The translations under genes and the position numbers were made by a program. The notes under the pieces are model-generated. The model was not told the DNA's origin. It saw only the letters and a list, made by a program, of their open reading frames with translations, and did no database searches. Positions 23,173-34,300 of a stretch of 64,000 bases of DNA are shown here, one piece after another (the first letter of the stretch is position 1; the number at the start of each line of letters is the position of its first letter). Source of the stretch: Todiramphus chloris collaris (taxonomy: Eukaryota; Chordata; Aves; Coraciiformes; Alcedinidae); contig JANVCC010000011.1 of assembly GCA_025345505.1 (NCBI GenBank), positions 8,177,636 to 8,241,635 of the forward strand. Reading direction: 5' to 3'.

Positions 23173-23690
23173 GTTCGGGTTCTACCCACTCAATATTGCC
23201 AGCTCAAACTTCAAAAACTGGTAGTCTTTGTCATCAGTGTAAGGCAGGACCCCAAAGCACAAAATTAAGAACAGGTCTGCAGAACAGTGGGATTTTCTGC
23301 CTGCTCCTTTTAATACCATCTTAGACAGTTTATTGTACAGATTCTCACTCTCGTAAGCACACTTTGCAAGCTGCTTTTGCCTCATGTACTGCAATTTCAC
23401 CTGGCCACAGGAAGATGACATCTCCAGAGCTTTTATTCAGGCCACAGCATAACAATGTGATTTCTCAGTCATCCCACACCCAGGAACCCTTTATGAACTT
23501 AACCTGATCCCACAGCAACTCCTTTTTCCTGCCGTACAACACATCCCTTTCCTCTTGCCACACCTACAGCTTTTTAGCTTTTTCTATCTGGTCCAAGTAG
23601 AGACACAAATTGTAGCAAAGGTTGCTTCTGGATAGTTTCTCTCCTCTTTTGGTCCAAGAAGGATATAGAAGATGACATGGCAAAGCAGCA
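23173..23690. other. Intergenic, unassigned
   Basis: No convincing gene or repeat. It could be the upstream part of the ERVL-like relic that follows, but I cannot show that. Confidence 0.4.
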
Positions 23691-24523
23691 ATATTAGTCA
23701 GAGGGGAGGTGAGAGGGAAGCTTGCATCTGACATGGTTTTGTCCTGAAGAGACCTCGGAGGTTGGACCCGGTTCCAGAGAGCTCCATGACAGACCCACCA
23801 CAGGCACTGCTGAGCTCATCAACCATCAGTTTGTGGTGCCTCTGTGAAAACATGTTTAAGAAAGGGCAAATAAGCTGAAAGAACAAATGAATGAGTTAAA
23901 ATTTAAAAAAAAAAAAAAAAAAAAGGTGAGAAACAGCAGTGTGAGCACCAAAGTGAGGGGAGGTGGGGAAGGAGGTGCTCCAGGTGCCAGAGAGGGTTTT
24001 CCAAGAAGCATGGGGACAAGACCATGGATGAGCAGATCTCCACACTGCAGCTTGCGGAGGATTCCACACCAGAGCACCTGCATATTTCCTGAGTGAATTT
24101 TGCAGCCTGTGAAGAGCCCTGACAGCAACAGGGGAACAATGCAACAAGGAAGGAGCAGCAGAGAAGGATGGTTAAGTACTGTCTGTAACCCCCATTCCCC
24201 ATCACCCTCCTGGGTGAGGGTGGAAGGGTCAGGAGTGAAAGAGTGAAGTTCAGTCTGGGAAAAAAGGGAGGGGAAGCTTTTGTTTTAATTTTTGCCTTTG
24301 TTTCTTACTACCCAAATCTATTTTAATTGGCAATAAATTAAATTAATTTTCCCCAAGCCAAGTCTGTTTTGCCCATGATGGTTACTGGTCAGCAATCACC
24401 ATGTCTTTATCTCAACCCTCCAGCTTTTTCATCCTATATTCTCCCCTGTTCCACTGTTGAGGAGGGAGAGTGAGTGAGCAGCATGGTAAGGCTGCGACCC
24501 TTAACCAAGATTAACCCACCACA
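23690..24523 (+). mobile_element. ERVL-like retroviral relic (LTR plus adjacent internal remnant)
   Basis: Matches a common avian ERVL-type 3' region as I remember it: a poly(A) run (about 23905-23924), GTGAGAAACAGCAGTGTGAG, AACCCCCATTCCCCATCACC, then ATTGGCAATAAATTAAATTA with an AATAAA at 24332-24337, AAGTCTGTTTTGCCCATGAT, and a terminus ACCCACCACA at 24514-24523. That terminus is the exact complement of the TGTGGTGGGT terminus of the solo LTR at 53372. The upstream boundary is uncertain. No gag, pol or env frame is visible, and the long ORFs across it are low-complexity shadows. Confidence 0.7.
23905..23924. repeat. Poly(A) run of about 20
   Basis: Uninterrupted A run after TTAAAATTT and before GGTGAGAAAC, inside the ERVL-like relic. 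It accounts for the K/F-rich open frames called on both strands. Confidence 0.9.
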
Positions 24524-24944
24524 ACTATGAATACAGCTCATTATTTCTAAACCTTGTTTATGACCATCACAGAGATCTTCAACAGCAGCACAGTATTTTA
24601 TATCTGCATCACGTTTTGAAGACTGCATATGCAGAGAGATCATGACAAATTCTGAGCAGCCACTCACTTCTTTTAGTGGACTTAACTATTAAATTTGTCA
24701 GCAATTCATTAAGATCAGCTCTAGTTCAGCATAAAACAATGTGTTGATCTGAACTGCAATAAAAACATGGATAGTACAGGATGACTTAAGCATATGCAAC
24801 ATAGGGTACCTTATATTGATCATAGTCTGCTAGAATGGGTTTCATTTCACTGAATTCACCCTTGCATGCTTATATCTAAGTTACGTTCAAGAGTCACTCT
24901 ATAAAAAGCAGAGGAAATTAAAAAACCACTTCTGAGGTATAACT
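24524..24944. other. Intergenic, unassigned
   Basis: AT-rich spacer between the LTR relic and the CR1 fragment; nothing recognised. Confidence 0.55.
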
Positions 24945-25258
24945 TAGAATCATCAAGGTTGGAAAAAACCTTTAAGATCATCAAGTCCACCCATTAACCC
25001 TACTCTTATCAAGTCCACTGCTAAGCCATATTCCCAAGCACCACATCTACACACAGTTTTTAAACACATCCAGGGATGGTGACTCAACCACTCCCCTGGG
25101 CAGCCTGTTCCAATGCCTGACAACCCTTTCAGTGAAAAAAATTTTCCTAAGATCCAGTTTAAATCTGCCCTTGTGCAGCTTGAGGCCATTCCCTCTTGTT
25201 CTGTCACTAGTTACTTGTGAGAAGAGACCAGTGCCTATCTCTCCACAACCTAACATAA
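24945..25258 (-). mobile_element. CR1 LINE 3' fragment, antisense
   Basis: On the + strand: TAGAATCATCAAGGTTGGAA, AAGATCATCAAGTCCACCC, CTGGGCAGCCTGTTCCAATG, then TTGAGGCCATTCCCTCTTG. These are the complement of the CR1 3' UTR and end of ORF2. On the minus strand the frame still reads [18 protein letters not shown], a CR1 ORF2 C-terminal hallmark. Flanks are approximate to within 10-60 bp. Confidence 0.92.
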
Positions 25259-27128
25259 CTTGTTTAATTCTAAATAAATGTCTGAAGCAGGTCAAATGAT
25301 TTGTGCCTAAAAAGTACCTGTTTCTCACCCCTGATTTCTGAAATACAAGGCCTACTTCAGAAGGTGAGATATTGTATGTATGTATCTAAAAGAAAGGATA
25401 CAAGTCTCACTTCTTATGCCTGATTGGCGCATCCTGTGCTGCTTTACCAGTAATTTTAACAGACTTAACACATGATGCAACCTATTCCAGGTCTAGCAAA
25501 ACCCACAACATGTAATACTCAGGGTCGTAATGGATGTGGTGCATGGAAATGCACAAAATACAGGCTTTAGAGTTTATGATAATTTGGATAGTAATGCCCT
25601 GTGAAGAGACCCTGCGCATCTGTCCGTGTGAGTAGTGCAAACAGGATACGAAAATACTGATCTGCAATAAGGGAAAATAGGTTCACCAGTTATACAAGAA
25701 CTGCAAAACCTCAGCTTGGTATCACAAAAATATGAGGCATCAGCTTCACAGACCATGCTAGAAATGAAACAGAATGAGCACGCATTCCTGGTATGATTGC
25801 ATGACTTGATTTCTTATGTTTTAAAAAGTAATCAAGTCAAAATATTTTACTGGGTTTGCATCATAGGTGATAATATCACTCATGAGACGTACCTTAACCT
25901 TGAACTGAATAAATCTGACTCAAGTTTCTGAGGTAAGACTTCGCATCAAACTGAATTCAGAAGTCTCTTCTTTGCTCATTTTGTGTCCTTGGATGACAGA
26001 CTGGAAAAAGGCAGCTTTCCTCTTGCCTTAGCCCAGCCATACTCACTGAGCCATTCACTGCACCTGTCCTGGTATTACTTTGACCCCTCCAAGTGTTACA
26101 TGTTACAACAGGACTAACATTTATCATGACAGAACTTTTAATAATATTCTTCCTATTGTAAACCATGATTTTTTCTCAACACTTTCTGATTAGCATGAGA
26201 ATGTCACACTCAACACTGCGAAACATGAATTTTATATCCACTGACATTTCTGGCACAGATCTGGCTGAAAATCGGAACAGAAGGAGAGGAAACAACATAG
26301 ATGTTAAATTGCCAGTGAGTTTAAAGCTCTGACTCTCATCTAGATAGTATTCTAAGTCTGTACCTTAGTTACACAGTGTTATGTAATTAACAATTTCATT
26401 GATTGAAGTAATAATAAAAAGAATCAAAGAAAGGCAGCAAGATTCCCTTACATAGGAATTAAAAGCGTGCTGTGCCAGCTCTCACAGCATAGTCTACCCA
26501 GAGACATCTGAATCACAAAAATTGGCTTATATACTTAGGTAAAACTTATATTCTGCTGTGATTTTGAGAAGTTAGTAAGATATTAATAAGATACCAGTGT
26601 TGTTGTATTATTGACAGAGACTTAGATTTTATAATTTTTTGAGAATGTGAGGGTTTTTTTTAAAATCTGCCTGATGAAAGATTGGAAAAAAAACTTCAGT
26701 AAAAGTCTGCTCTGGATCTGATGAGATGTGTGATAATATTTCAATCAAGAAATTCAGAGTATCGGTCGTTTGCATCTGCATGTGAATCTATAAGGAATTC
26801 CATGGTTAATGGAGGTTTTCTGAGACAGAATAGCTAAGATAGTGAAAAGTTTTCCTTTAATGGCCTCAAATTAAAATTGACAGAGATTAAGTGCAAAACA
26901 CCCTACTTGTGCACTTGACAGTAGCCAACCTTGCAGTGAGGTCTGTGTGGAGCTCATAAAACATAGAATGCCCTCAATGTCCTTCCTTGTCAAATTGACT
27001 GAAGGACATGACTCTGAGCTCATGCCCAATGTGTTTCCATACTGCTCTGTTATTGACAGGTCAGTATGTTTTGAAACCATCATATTACATTATCCCAGAG
27101 CACCCTCTGATAGGCTTCCCACTTCCTT
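25259..27128. other. Intergenic, unassigned
   Basis: 1.9 kb of AT-rich sequence. No exon, RNA gene or repeat that I can name; open frames on the minus strand are short and featureless. Confidence 0.55.
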
Positions 27129-27269
27129 TAAGGTGAGTGTACAAATGTGTATACATATGTATTTATTTATACATAAATACACTTTACATGTATAAATAGA
27201 TGTGTATTTATATATGTGTATACATTGCAGATTATATATTACATAAACTTGGGGGGGTGGGGGGGTGGG
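27129..27269. repeat. TA-rich alternating tract followed by G-run cluster
   Basis: 27129-27240 is a purine/pyrimidine-alternating TA/TGTATA-rich tract. It is followed by a G-rich stretch at 27251-27269 made of G7, T, G7, T and G3, which could fold as a quadruplex. A TATAAA hexamer follows at 27350-27355. Confidence 0.75.
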
Positions 27270-27649
27270 TACCAAGTCCTTCCTGTGTAAAATAGCACCA
27301 CCTCTCCACCCTTCCTGTAAACTGGGGGATGCCACCCATATCCCAAGTGTATAAAGGGACAGCAGTATATTGATCGGTGTTCATCCACCACCAAAGAACT
27401 CAAGATCTGGACCAGTCCCTGGAGAAATCACTGAAACAAGGGTGATGATATCTTGCACTCTCTCTCTTCCCCTCTTTTCCTCTCTTCTCTCTTTCTTCTA
27501 TTCCTACAAACTATTTCACCTTCAAGCATTAATTACCAAGTCTTTCCTAGAGCACATATAACACTTCCTGGTTCAAATACAATTAACAAATTGATTAGTC
27601 GTTCGGTGTCATTTCACCTTAATTTACTCCAAGGGAATTTTAAATCTTG

Positions 27650-28690
27650 AATGACTCTCTGCGCTACCCAGGATAGTTTGGCAATTGAGTCATGACAGAC
27701 AGAGAAAGTGGGTGTTGCAGAGCTCCTCTGGTCCATGGCTGTGCGGAGCTTCCAGCTGCTTGTGAGGCCGTGTTGTGTAGCAGACTGGGGATGTGTGGGC
27801 TTCCTTGTCCTCGCATCAAGGGCTTTGCAGAAAGCTGCAAAAATCTCCAGCTGTGAGTAGCTGAGGAGGGAGGGGACAAGAGTGCACAAGGGTCTAGTTG
27901 TGCCCTGTCTTGGCGTGAGACTGTGACAAACATGACAATATGTACAAAAAAGGGGAGCAGCCACCTTCAGTCACCATGGGCAACCCCTGCCCAGAGCTGT
28001 CCCAGCCTCAGGCCCAGGATGTCAGTCCCATGTTTCCCCAGCAACCTGGACACATCCGTCCTGGGTTGGCCATGTCACCAAACCCATAACCAGCCTGCTG
28101 CCCTCTATAAAATGGCCACTACATTGCTGGGGCTGGTGCCAGTAGCAGATAGCTCAAAAATGGCACTGGCCAAGTATTACTTTGATTCCTTATCTTCACA
28201 CTGATGTCCTTGAAGAAAGTTGCAAAACTCTCCAGCTGAGTGGCTGAGGATGGGGTGTGCTATGATCTGTTAATGCCCTCTTTGGGTTCTCTGGCCCTAG
28301 AAAGCAAAAGATCACCCACTAACTGTTGCTTCACAGGCAACCCCTGCATCCCTGTGTGTGGCCCAGCTGTTCCCTTTCCTGCCCTCTTCTCTTGTCCTCT
28401 CATGTCATCTTTTGCTCACCCACTAAGTCACGTCCAGCCTAGGCTGGCTCACTGTGCAGCCCTTTGTACACCCTTCCTGGGCCAGCTGTGTCACCAACCC
28501 CCCTGTGACATGGCCCCAGCCCATGGCCCCTGCCAACATGGACAGCTGCTGTTCTGTCTGAGTGGGCACAACCTCTTGGCTGAAGCTGCAGTCACATCAC
28601 ATCCCCTCATCTTCTTCAGCCCATCCCACCTCCCCTTGGTCTTCTCCTTGCTGTTAGGACTGGGGCAGGGACAGGTGAAGCCCAAATAAA
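27650..28690. other. GC-rich block with internal duplication, unassigned
   Basis: About 1 kb clearly richer in G+C than its surroundings. Segment 27801-27870 recurs in diverged form at 28186-28255, sharing TTCCTT-TC-TC-CA, then GAAAG-TGCAAAA-TCTCCAG and CTGAG blocks, so the offset is 385 bp. GGCAACCCCTGC also recurs (about 27979 and 28336). The largest open frame (28240-28689, 149 codons) is Cys/Pro/Leu-rich without domain features, and AATAAA follows at 28685-28690. It could be an unrecognised repeat, an LTR or a transcribed non-coding unit; I do not assign it. Confidence 0.55.
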
Positions 28691-29190
28691 TCTGATGTCT
28701 AAATGCTGGGAAGCAATTCAGGTGTTTAACATACTGACCTAGAGCTACTTGGGCTGTCTGAAAGCCTCATATCCTATGGATATACATGAAATTGGCAGAA
28801 TACCAGACCTGGGAGAAATGCATACCCGGGGGGGCTACACTAAGGCACCTGAAATTGCACTGAAAACTTACTCTAATTCCAGTTGTAGTGCCTGGAACTC
28901 TACTAGCTCCATCTATGTACAGTTAGCTCACAGCTGGCTGCACAAAGCAGGATTCAGTCATCTGAAAACAGGCTCTGCAATGTCACTTTAGGTGTTGTGA
29001 GACATCTCACCTCAGTTGTAGCTGTATCAGAATACTGATAATACTAAACGATGCCCTGTACTGGTTTGCTCTGTTTGGAGGTCCAGACACACCATGAGTT
29101 CCCAGATGGCACTGGGTATTTTTCTGTTAGGAACTGAACACACTGTGCAGGACAAGCTAAATGCTTAAAGTTAGATAATGCATCTGAGGG
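28691..29190. other. Intergenic, unassigned
   Basis: No gene or named repeat seen between the GC-rich block and the second LTR relic. Confidence 0.5.
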
Positions 29191-29234
29191 TATGTGGCCT
29201 GATCCCAAGAAGCCTCCTGTATTGTATATGGCAG

Positions 29235-29480
29235 CTCTGTGGCATAGAGGATGTGGGAGTGGAGAAGTAAAGTTAAGCTGTAAAATCGGGTGTGGTGTGG
29301 GAAAAGATGTTTCAATTTTGTTTTTCTTTCTCACTACTCAAGTCTATTTAATTTGCAAAAAAATTATTTTTCCCTAGGTTGAGTCTGTTTTGCCTATGAT
29401 GGTAATTGGTAAGTGATGTCCCTGTCTTTATCTTAACCCATGAGCTTTTTCATATTATTTCCTGTCCTTGCCCTCTTGTG
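29235..29480 (+). mobile_element. Decayed ERVL-like LTR fragment
   Basis: Shares order and wording with the relic at 24.2-24.5 kb: CTTTCTCACTACTCAAGTCT, TTAATTTGCAAAAAAATTA, GAGTCTGTTTTGCCTATGAT, GGTAATTGGTAAGTGATGTC and ATGAGCTTTTTCATATTATT. The AATAAA region is mutated and both LTR ends are lost. Same orientation as the 24-kb copy. Confidence 0.75.
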
Positions 29481-31079
29481 GATGGTGTGTGATTCATGGC
29501 ATAGATTTGTACTGTATATTATACTTCCATATAAGTGGAACATTATAGACTCCGCTGGTGGCCAATCCATGGAATGTAAGAATATGCTAGAACTAATAAC
29601 TAATAGTATTACGACTGTATTTTAAGAGGTAGAAGTCACTTGGTTCTGATACTGTTCAACTCAACGTTGCTGATGTCCTTATCACTTTAAAAAGATGTAG
29701 GTATAAAAATAAATACATTTCATACTTTATCACTGTTGCTATTCTTACCTTCTTCCTCCACTGATGTTATCATCATGTGAGGTCTAATTTAGATAGTAAT
29801 CTCCAAAAGCCCTTGTCACTTTACTGTCTATTATGTGCCAGTCCTACACCTGTGGTGCTATATAAATGCTAATAATACATCAATATGCTCATTCTTTATA
29901 AGTCCTGTAGGTGGAATGCCATCTGGTCTGTATATGTCAAGTGAGATGTTGGTGTGAAAAGTCTTTGCTGTACAGAATTTGTGATGGTTTATGAGCAGTT
30001 GGGAAATGATAGAAAAAAAAGATCACAAAACTGGACGTGCTTATCATTTGAACAAAGACATCAGCATGTATGCTTAAGACAGTGTAGGCGGTGCAGAATA
30101 CCCAAGTGGTATAATTCTTCTGTAATCTCTGAAAAGCCTTAATGAAGTAATTAGGACTTTAAACCAGTCTTTTCAGCTGTTTCTGAATATTTTCAGCTCA
30201 ACCTGGTGTATTTAAGAAAGTTTCAATAATTGGGGGATTGTAATTTCTTTCACAGTTGTCATTTTTTTCACAAAAATATCTACTTTGAACTCCTGGGAGT
30301 GAGTGGTAATAACTCAGATCATTTCCAGGCTCCCAGTAAAGCTTTCCTATCTTCAGAGAGATAACTGGTCTCAGATAGGCAAGTCCTCAGTTCCAGAAAG
30401 ATCAGTCTTGGCTTTCATGTAGTCTTGGCTTTCATGTATCTGTGCAGAAACTCACCAGCAGGGAGTAATGTCTAGGGCCAGGGTAAGTTTGTACAAAATA
30501 TGAAAATATCTTGAGTATTCCCTAGGCTTCCCATGAAGTACTAATAGATTTGCCTGAATTAGACAGGAAAACCTGATCCTAAGAACCTTGGAATCCAAAA
30601 TGTAAAAAGATAAAGAATATAGTAAATAATTCTGCAAATTTTCCCAGTTGCAAATTGGATGACATCTGGAAGTGGCTAATTGGCTAATCTAAATTGTATT
30701 CTGAGCTGCTCTAAGCATTCATCACTTGCCAAGGATTAATGTCACCACAGATTACAACAGGGAGCAATTCAGTGCTTTCTTGGTAAAGAGTGAACAAGTT
30801 TTCCATTCCTCAATTTCATCTCTTGTCCATTTCCACTGGAACAAATTCTGATTGTGTTTAAACCTACAACAGCAACTTTCAAAACCAGACAGCCCTGATA
30901 ATTAATAGCAGTTAGCCTTTGAAATAGTACTTATGAATTGCTTGGTGCACAGTTTAGATTCATACTTGTTACAGAGATACAGAAGCTGTCTTGTTGGGTG
31001 AAGCTAAGAAATATAAGTGTTTTATTGCACTCAGAAATTTGTATCATCATCATCCAGGGACTAAGGCTGGTTAGGTAGA
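29481..31079. other. Intergenic, upstream of NAALAD2
   Basis: 1.6 kb of AT-rich DNA with one exact 17-bp tandem duplication (30404-30420 and 30421-30437, AGTCTTGGCTTTCATGT). No gene seen. Confidence 0.6.
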
Positions 31080-31245
31080 ATGAGAGCTGAAAAACACAGA
31101 AGCCAGGGGCAGCCCCGGGTCTGAGGGCGGGAAGAGGAGGAGGAGAGAGAGGAGGAGAGAGAGGAGGAGGAGGAGGAGGAGGAGGAAGGTGCCTGCTTGC
31201 CTGCCCTCCTCACAGTCTGCAAAGCTGCCGGACATCATTGCCTGT
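31080..31245 (+). promoter_or_regulatory. NAALAD2: NAALAD2 promoter-proximal region / 5' UTR
   Basis: A locally GC- and purine-rich stretch directly before the NAALAD2 ATG, including AGCCCCGGGTCTGAGGGCGG and a 61-bp uninterrupted purine tract. No TATA box is evident near the ATG, as expected for a GC-rich start. The transcription start cannot be placed from sequence. Confidence 0.5.
31129..31189. repeat. 61-bp pure purine tract (GGA/GA)n
   Basis: Only A and G from 31129 to 31189, built from AGGAGG and GAGAGA units with a (GGA)8-9 core, ending 56 bp before the NAALAD2 start codon. The leucine-rich minus-strand frame here is a repeat artefact. Confidence 0.92.
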
Positions 31246-31327
31246 ATGGCCAGGAGCAAGGCCACCCTTCAAAGATGGCTAGTCTGCCCTGCACTGCTGG
31301 GCTGCTTCTTGATGGGCTTTCTTGCAG
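31246..31327 (+). CDS. NAALAD2: NAALAD2 exon 1 (start codon, membrane anchor)
   Basis: 82 coding bp from ATG at 31246. The context is CCTGTATGG with G at +4. It reads [20 protein letters not shown] then FLMGFLAG, so basic residues precede a hydrophobic segment, giving N-in/C-out type II topology. It ends in phase 1 with donor gtaagt. I see no upstream in-frame ATG with a better claim. Confidence 0.93.
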
Positions 31328-34300
31328 GTAAGTACAGAGATGCATGGGCTTAGCCCACAGCCTTTGCCCTCTACAGATAATTATGTGCAAGCCTGTCATG
31401 ATTAAGTCCCCATCATGGAGCTTTTACTGCTTTTTAGGGATGTTATAAAATACTTGTCCCACTGCTTTTCTGAGATTGTTCTAACAGTTTTGGTCTTTAG
31501 AGAGTGAGGGATATAATGGCTGTTTGCTTCAGTCCAAAATGAGCCCTGGTGAATTGGTATCTTCCTGTAACAGGCATTGAGATGTTGGAAAACGACGGAT
31601 TAGTAGAAGAGTTTGGGAATTCTGCTGATTGCAAGACCTCCAGGATTATTTTTGTGTACGTGTGTGTTTCACAATTTTTACTGAAGATCTGTTTAAATGC
31701 AACTATTCAGTTGTTACTTTAGATATTAAGGGAAGAATGTAGAGGAGGAGGAATTTTGAATGACAGCCAAGAGTGGAGTTGCTGAATTGTTCTTGTACTG
31801 GAACATTAGATTCTTTTCTGCAGTCATTTGCAGCATTTGATTTTAAGTCTAAAATTGCATGTCTGCATCTGTTCTTTTTAAATTTCTGTTTTAGCACACA
31901 CCTCAGGCTAAAGCATGAAAGAAAAATCCATGAAGGCTACTAAATATAAAAAAAATTACTTTTATTTAGGACATCCCTGAGCTACACATTTCTGGACCTC
32001 ATGCTATTCTTAAACATTTTCCTGAACATCATCTTTTGGCAATTCTCCAAAACAGGATACTGAGCAAGATGAACCTTTGGCCTGATCCAGTTTCACTGTT
32101 ATGTTCATAGTGTTCATTCAATTGCATTTCAGTCTAACAGGTCATATACATTGTACATGTGACAGCACATATACTTGGCTTTATTATGATAGTTTTCCCA
32201 GTGTAAGATTTTGTAGCTATAAAAGGATTTTTTTTTTTTTTTTAAGACAAATTCTTATCGTTGATATACATTCTCCTTTCAGATATATGGCTACTGGAAA
32301 ATCTTAAACTTTTTAAAACTGACTTGAGTCACAGTTAACTTTATTCCATTAATTACTTAATAGTCTAACCCCACCCTTCCCCAAATCTATAATGATTATA
32401 ATTCTGTCAAGGTGACCCTGGAGTCCTAGAACTTCACTTTGAATATGTTTATACACATATTTTTAAATATATGTATAAATTAAATAAGGGAATTTCATCA
32501 TGAGGATCAGGAGTTCAATCTTCATGCTGTAAACAGTTAATTGAGAATTTAAACTGTAGCATTAAATTAATGAGAGACTGTATTTACCAGAGATTTAAGG
32601 TGTGCTCTTTTAATTCCATCACTTTTCTGGTAATTCAGTCAATAAAGTATATTTTACTTTTCTGCTTCACCTCTATGTCTGAGCCAGCAAAGACTTACAT
32701 AGGGTGCTGCAAGCCCTGTTCATCCTCTTGGTTTTAATGAGACTGTTCAATACTTCAGGTTGCACATGGGCTCAAATATTTGAGATCTGGGGTTCTTGCT
32801 AAGTAAAATGCTTATCAAATGTTTCAGGATGGTTTACAAAACCAATTGAAAAAAAACCCAACTCTTCAGATGTCTATCAAAATGTGCGACAGAGATTTGT
32901 GGCTGAAATGAAAGCAGAAAACATCAAGCATTTCCTTCGGTAAGCCCTGCATATCTTGTTTTTTGAATAATTTTACCAGTCACAAAAGCCAGAAAGTGAT
33001 AATATCAGCTCCAAGGAGCAGCCGCTGAAAGCAGAGCTGTTAAGATGCTTTGGAAGTCTTTGGTCTGTACAGAATGTCTAAGGGAAGGAGAAGGGAGAGA
33101 GTCACAACCCTTCTGTTTCTCCCCTCCCCAATTTTGAAGTTATCTCTTTGAAGTGGTTGTACTGTTAAATGTATTTCCCCTAAGTTGCATTACCGCCAGT
33201 GCTTATCATGCTTTTTTAATTATATTTTTCTATAGTCTTGATTTAATGAAGTGTCTGGTTTTTTTCCACACAAGTGTGTGAAGCTCTAACGTTGCTTTGT
33301 CTCAGACTGAGATCATATTACTGTATTAAGAATACACTGATGGCTGTTAATGACATGTAATTGATTATCTATTTGTCCAGTGTCTCCTTAAACTTCCAAT
33401 TTGAGCAGCTAGTCTAAGTGGAAGATTAATATATTAAAAGTGTAGTATTTAAAATGCTGTAAAGTTTGCACGGCACTAAGTTGCATGTGTAGATAAAACT
33501 GATAATTCCTTTAGAGTGGCCATGTTGGATAATGTGCTGTTAGCTGGATACTTGAGATTCCATTATACCCTGTCTTCTGTTTCAGAAGATGAAGGGCCCA
33601 TGTCCATGTACAGTGTGTGTATGGTTGGTTAATTCTTGCATGATGTAGTTGTTATTAAGTATAATTTTTAGCATCCTAGTGCATTTGTGTGGTTCTTTCA
33701 AAACATCTAAAATGATAGGGATATAGAAATACCCTCTTGTTCTGCTATGTATTCCACTGGAAATGAAAAAAAAAAGATCATTATTGTACATATTTGTATC
33801 TTCTACAGAGGAACAAATACATTCACACACAAAAAAATTAACAAATATAACCTCTGGTTAGTACCATGTTGGTATTCATCATGTAAGTCAGCAGCTGCAT
33901 CATTATAAACTTCAAAGGATTACTGACAAATTTAGTTTATGTATATTTATTCCAAAAGCTAAAGGTTTCGATTCTAACATAAAGCAGCTTTTAAGTTTAA
34001 GGGCCTTATCTTATCTTCTATTTGTTGCTCTCAGTAGATTGGAGAGTTACTGAAGATTATGTTTGAGCGAGAGTTGAGACAACATAGAGGTTGGTGACAG
34101 CATGAAATAGCTCTGCAGTTATGCTAAAGATTCTTGGCCATAGGGTATTAATAGTATCTGGTTTGTCTGCTTCCTTTGATGATGAGCCAAATGCTTCATA
34201 CTGTTTTGTACTTTTTTCCCCTAAATTTAAATGAAACGTAGGAACTGCAGAAAAATTATACTAATACATTATCCAAGTAAGTTTTTTAAAAGCATAAATA

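Noticed and set aside
23887..24205. Four overlapping frames on both strands
   Set aside because: Generated by the A20 run and the ERVL-like LTR; poly-Lys or poly-Phe translations are artefacts.
24945..25258. Minus-strand frames (84 and 93 codons) as a gene
   Set aside because: They read the CR1 ORF2 C-terminus ([19 protein letters not shown]), so they are transposon remnants.
27614..27964. 116-codon minus-strand open frame
   Set aside because: Lies in the same GC-rich block and overlaps frames on the other strand; no family signature.
28240..28689. 149-codon + strand open frame in the GC-rich block
   Set aside because: Cys/Pro/Leu-rich low-complexity translation without a recognisable family. 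GC-rich DNA has fewer stops by chance. The region is kept as a finding, not as a gene.
31071..31265. Leucine-rich minus-strand frame
   Set aside because: Translation of the purine tract read backwards; not a gene.
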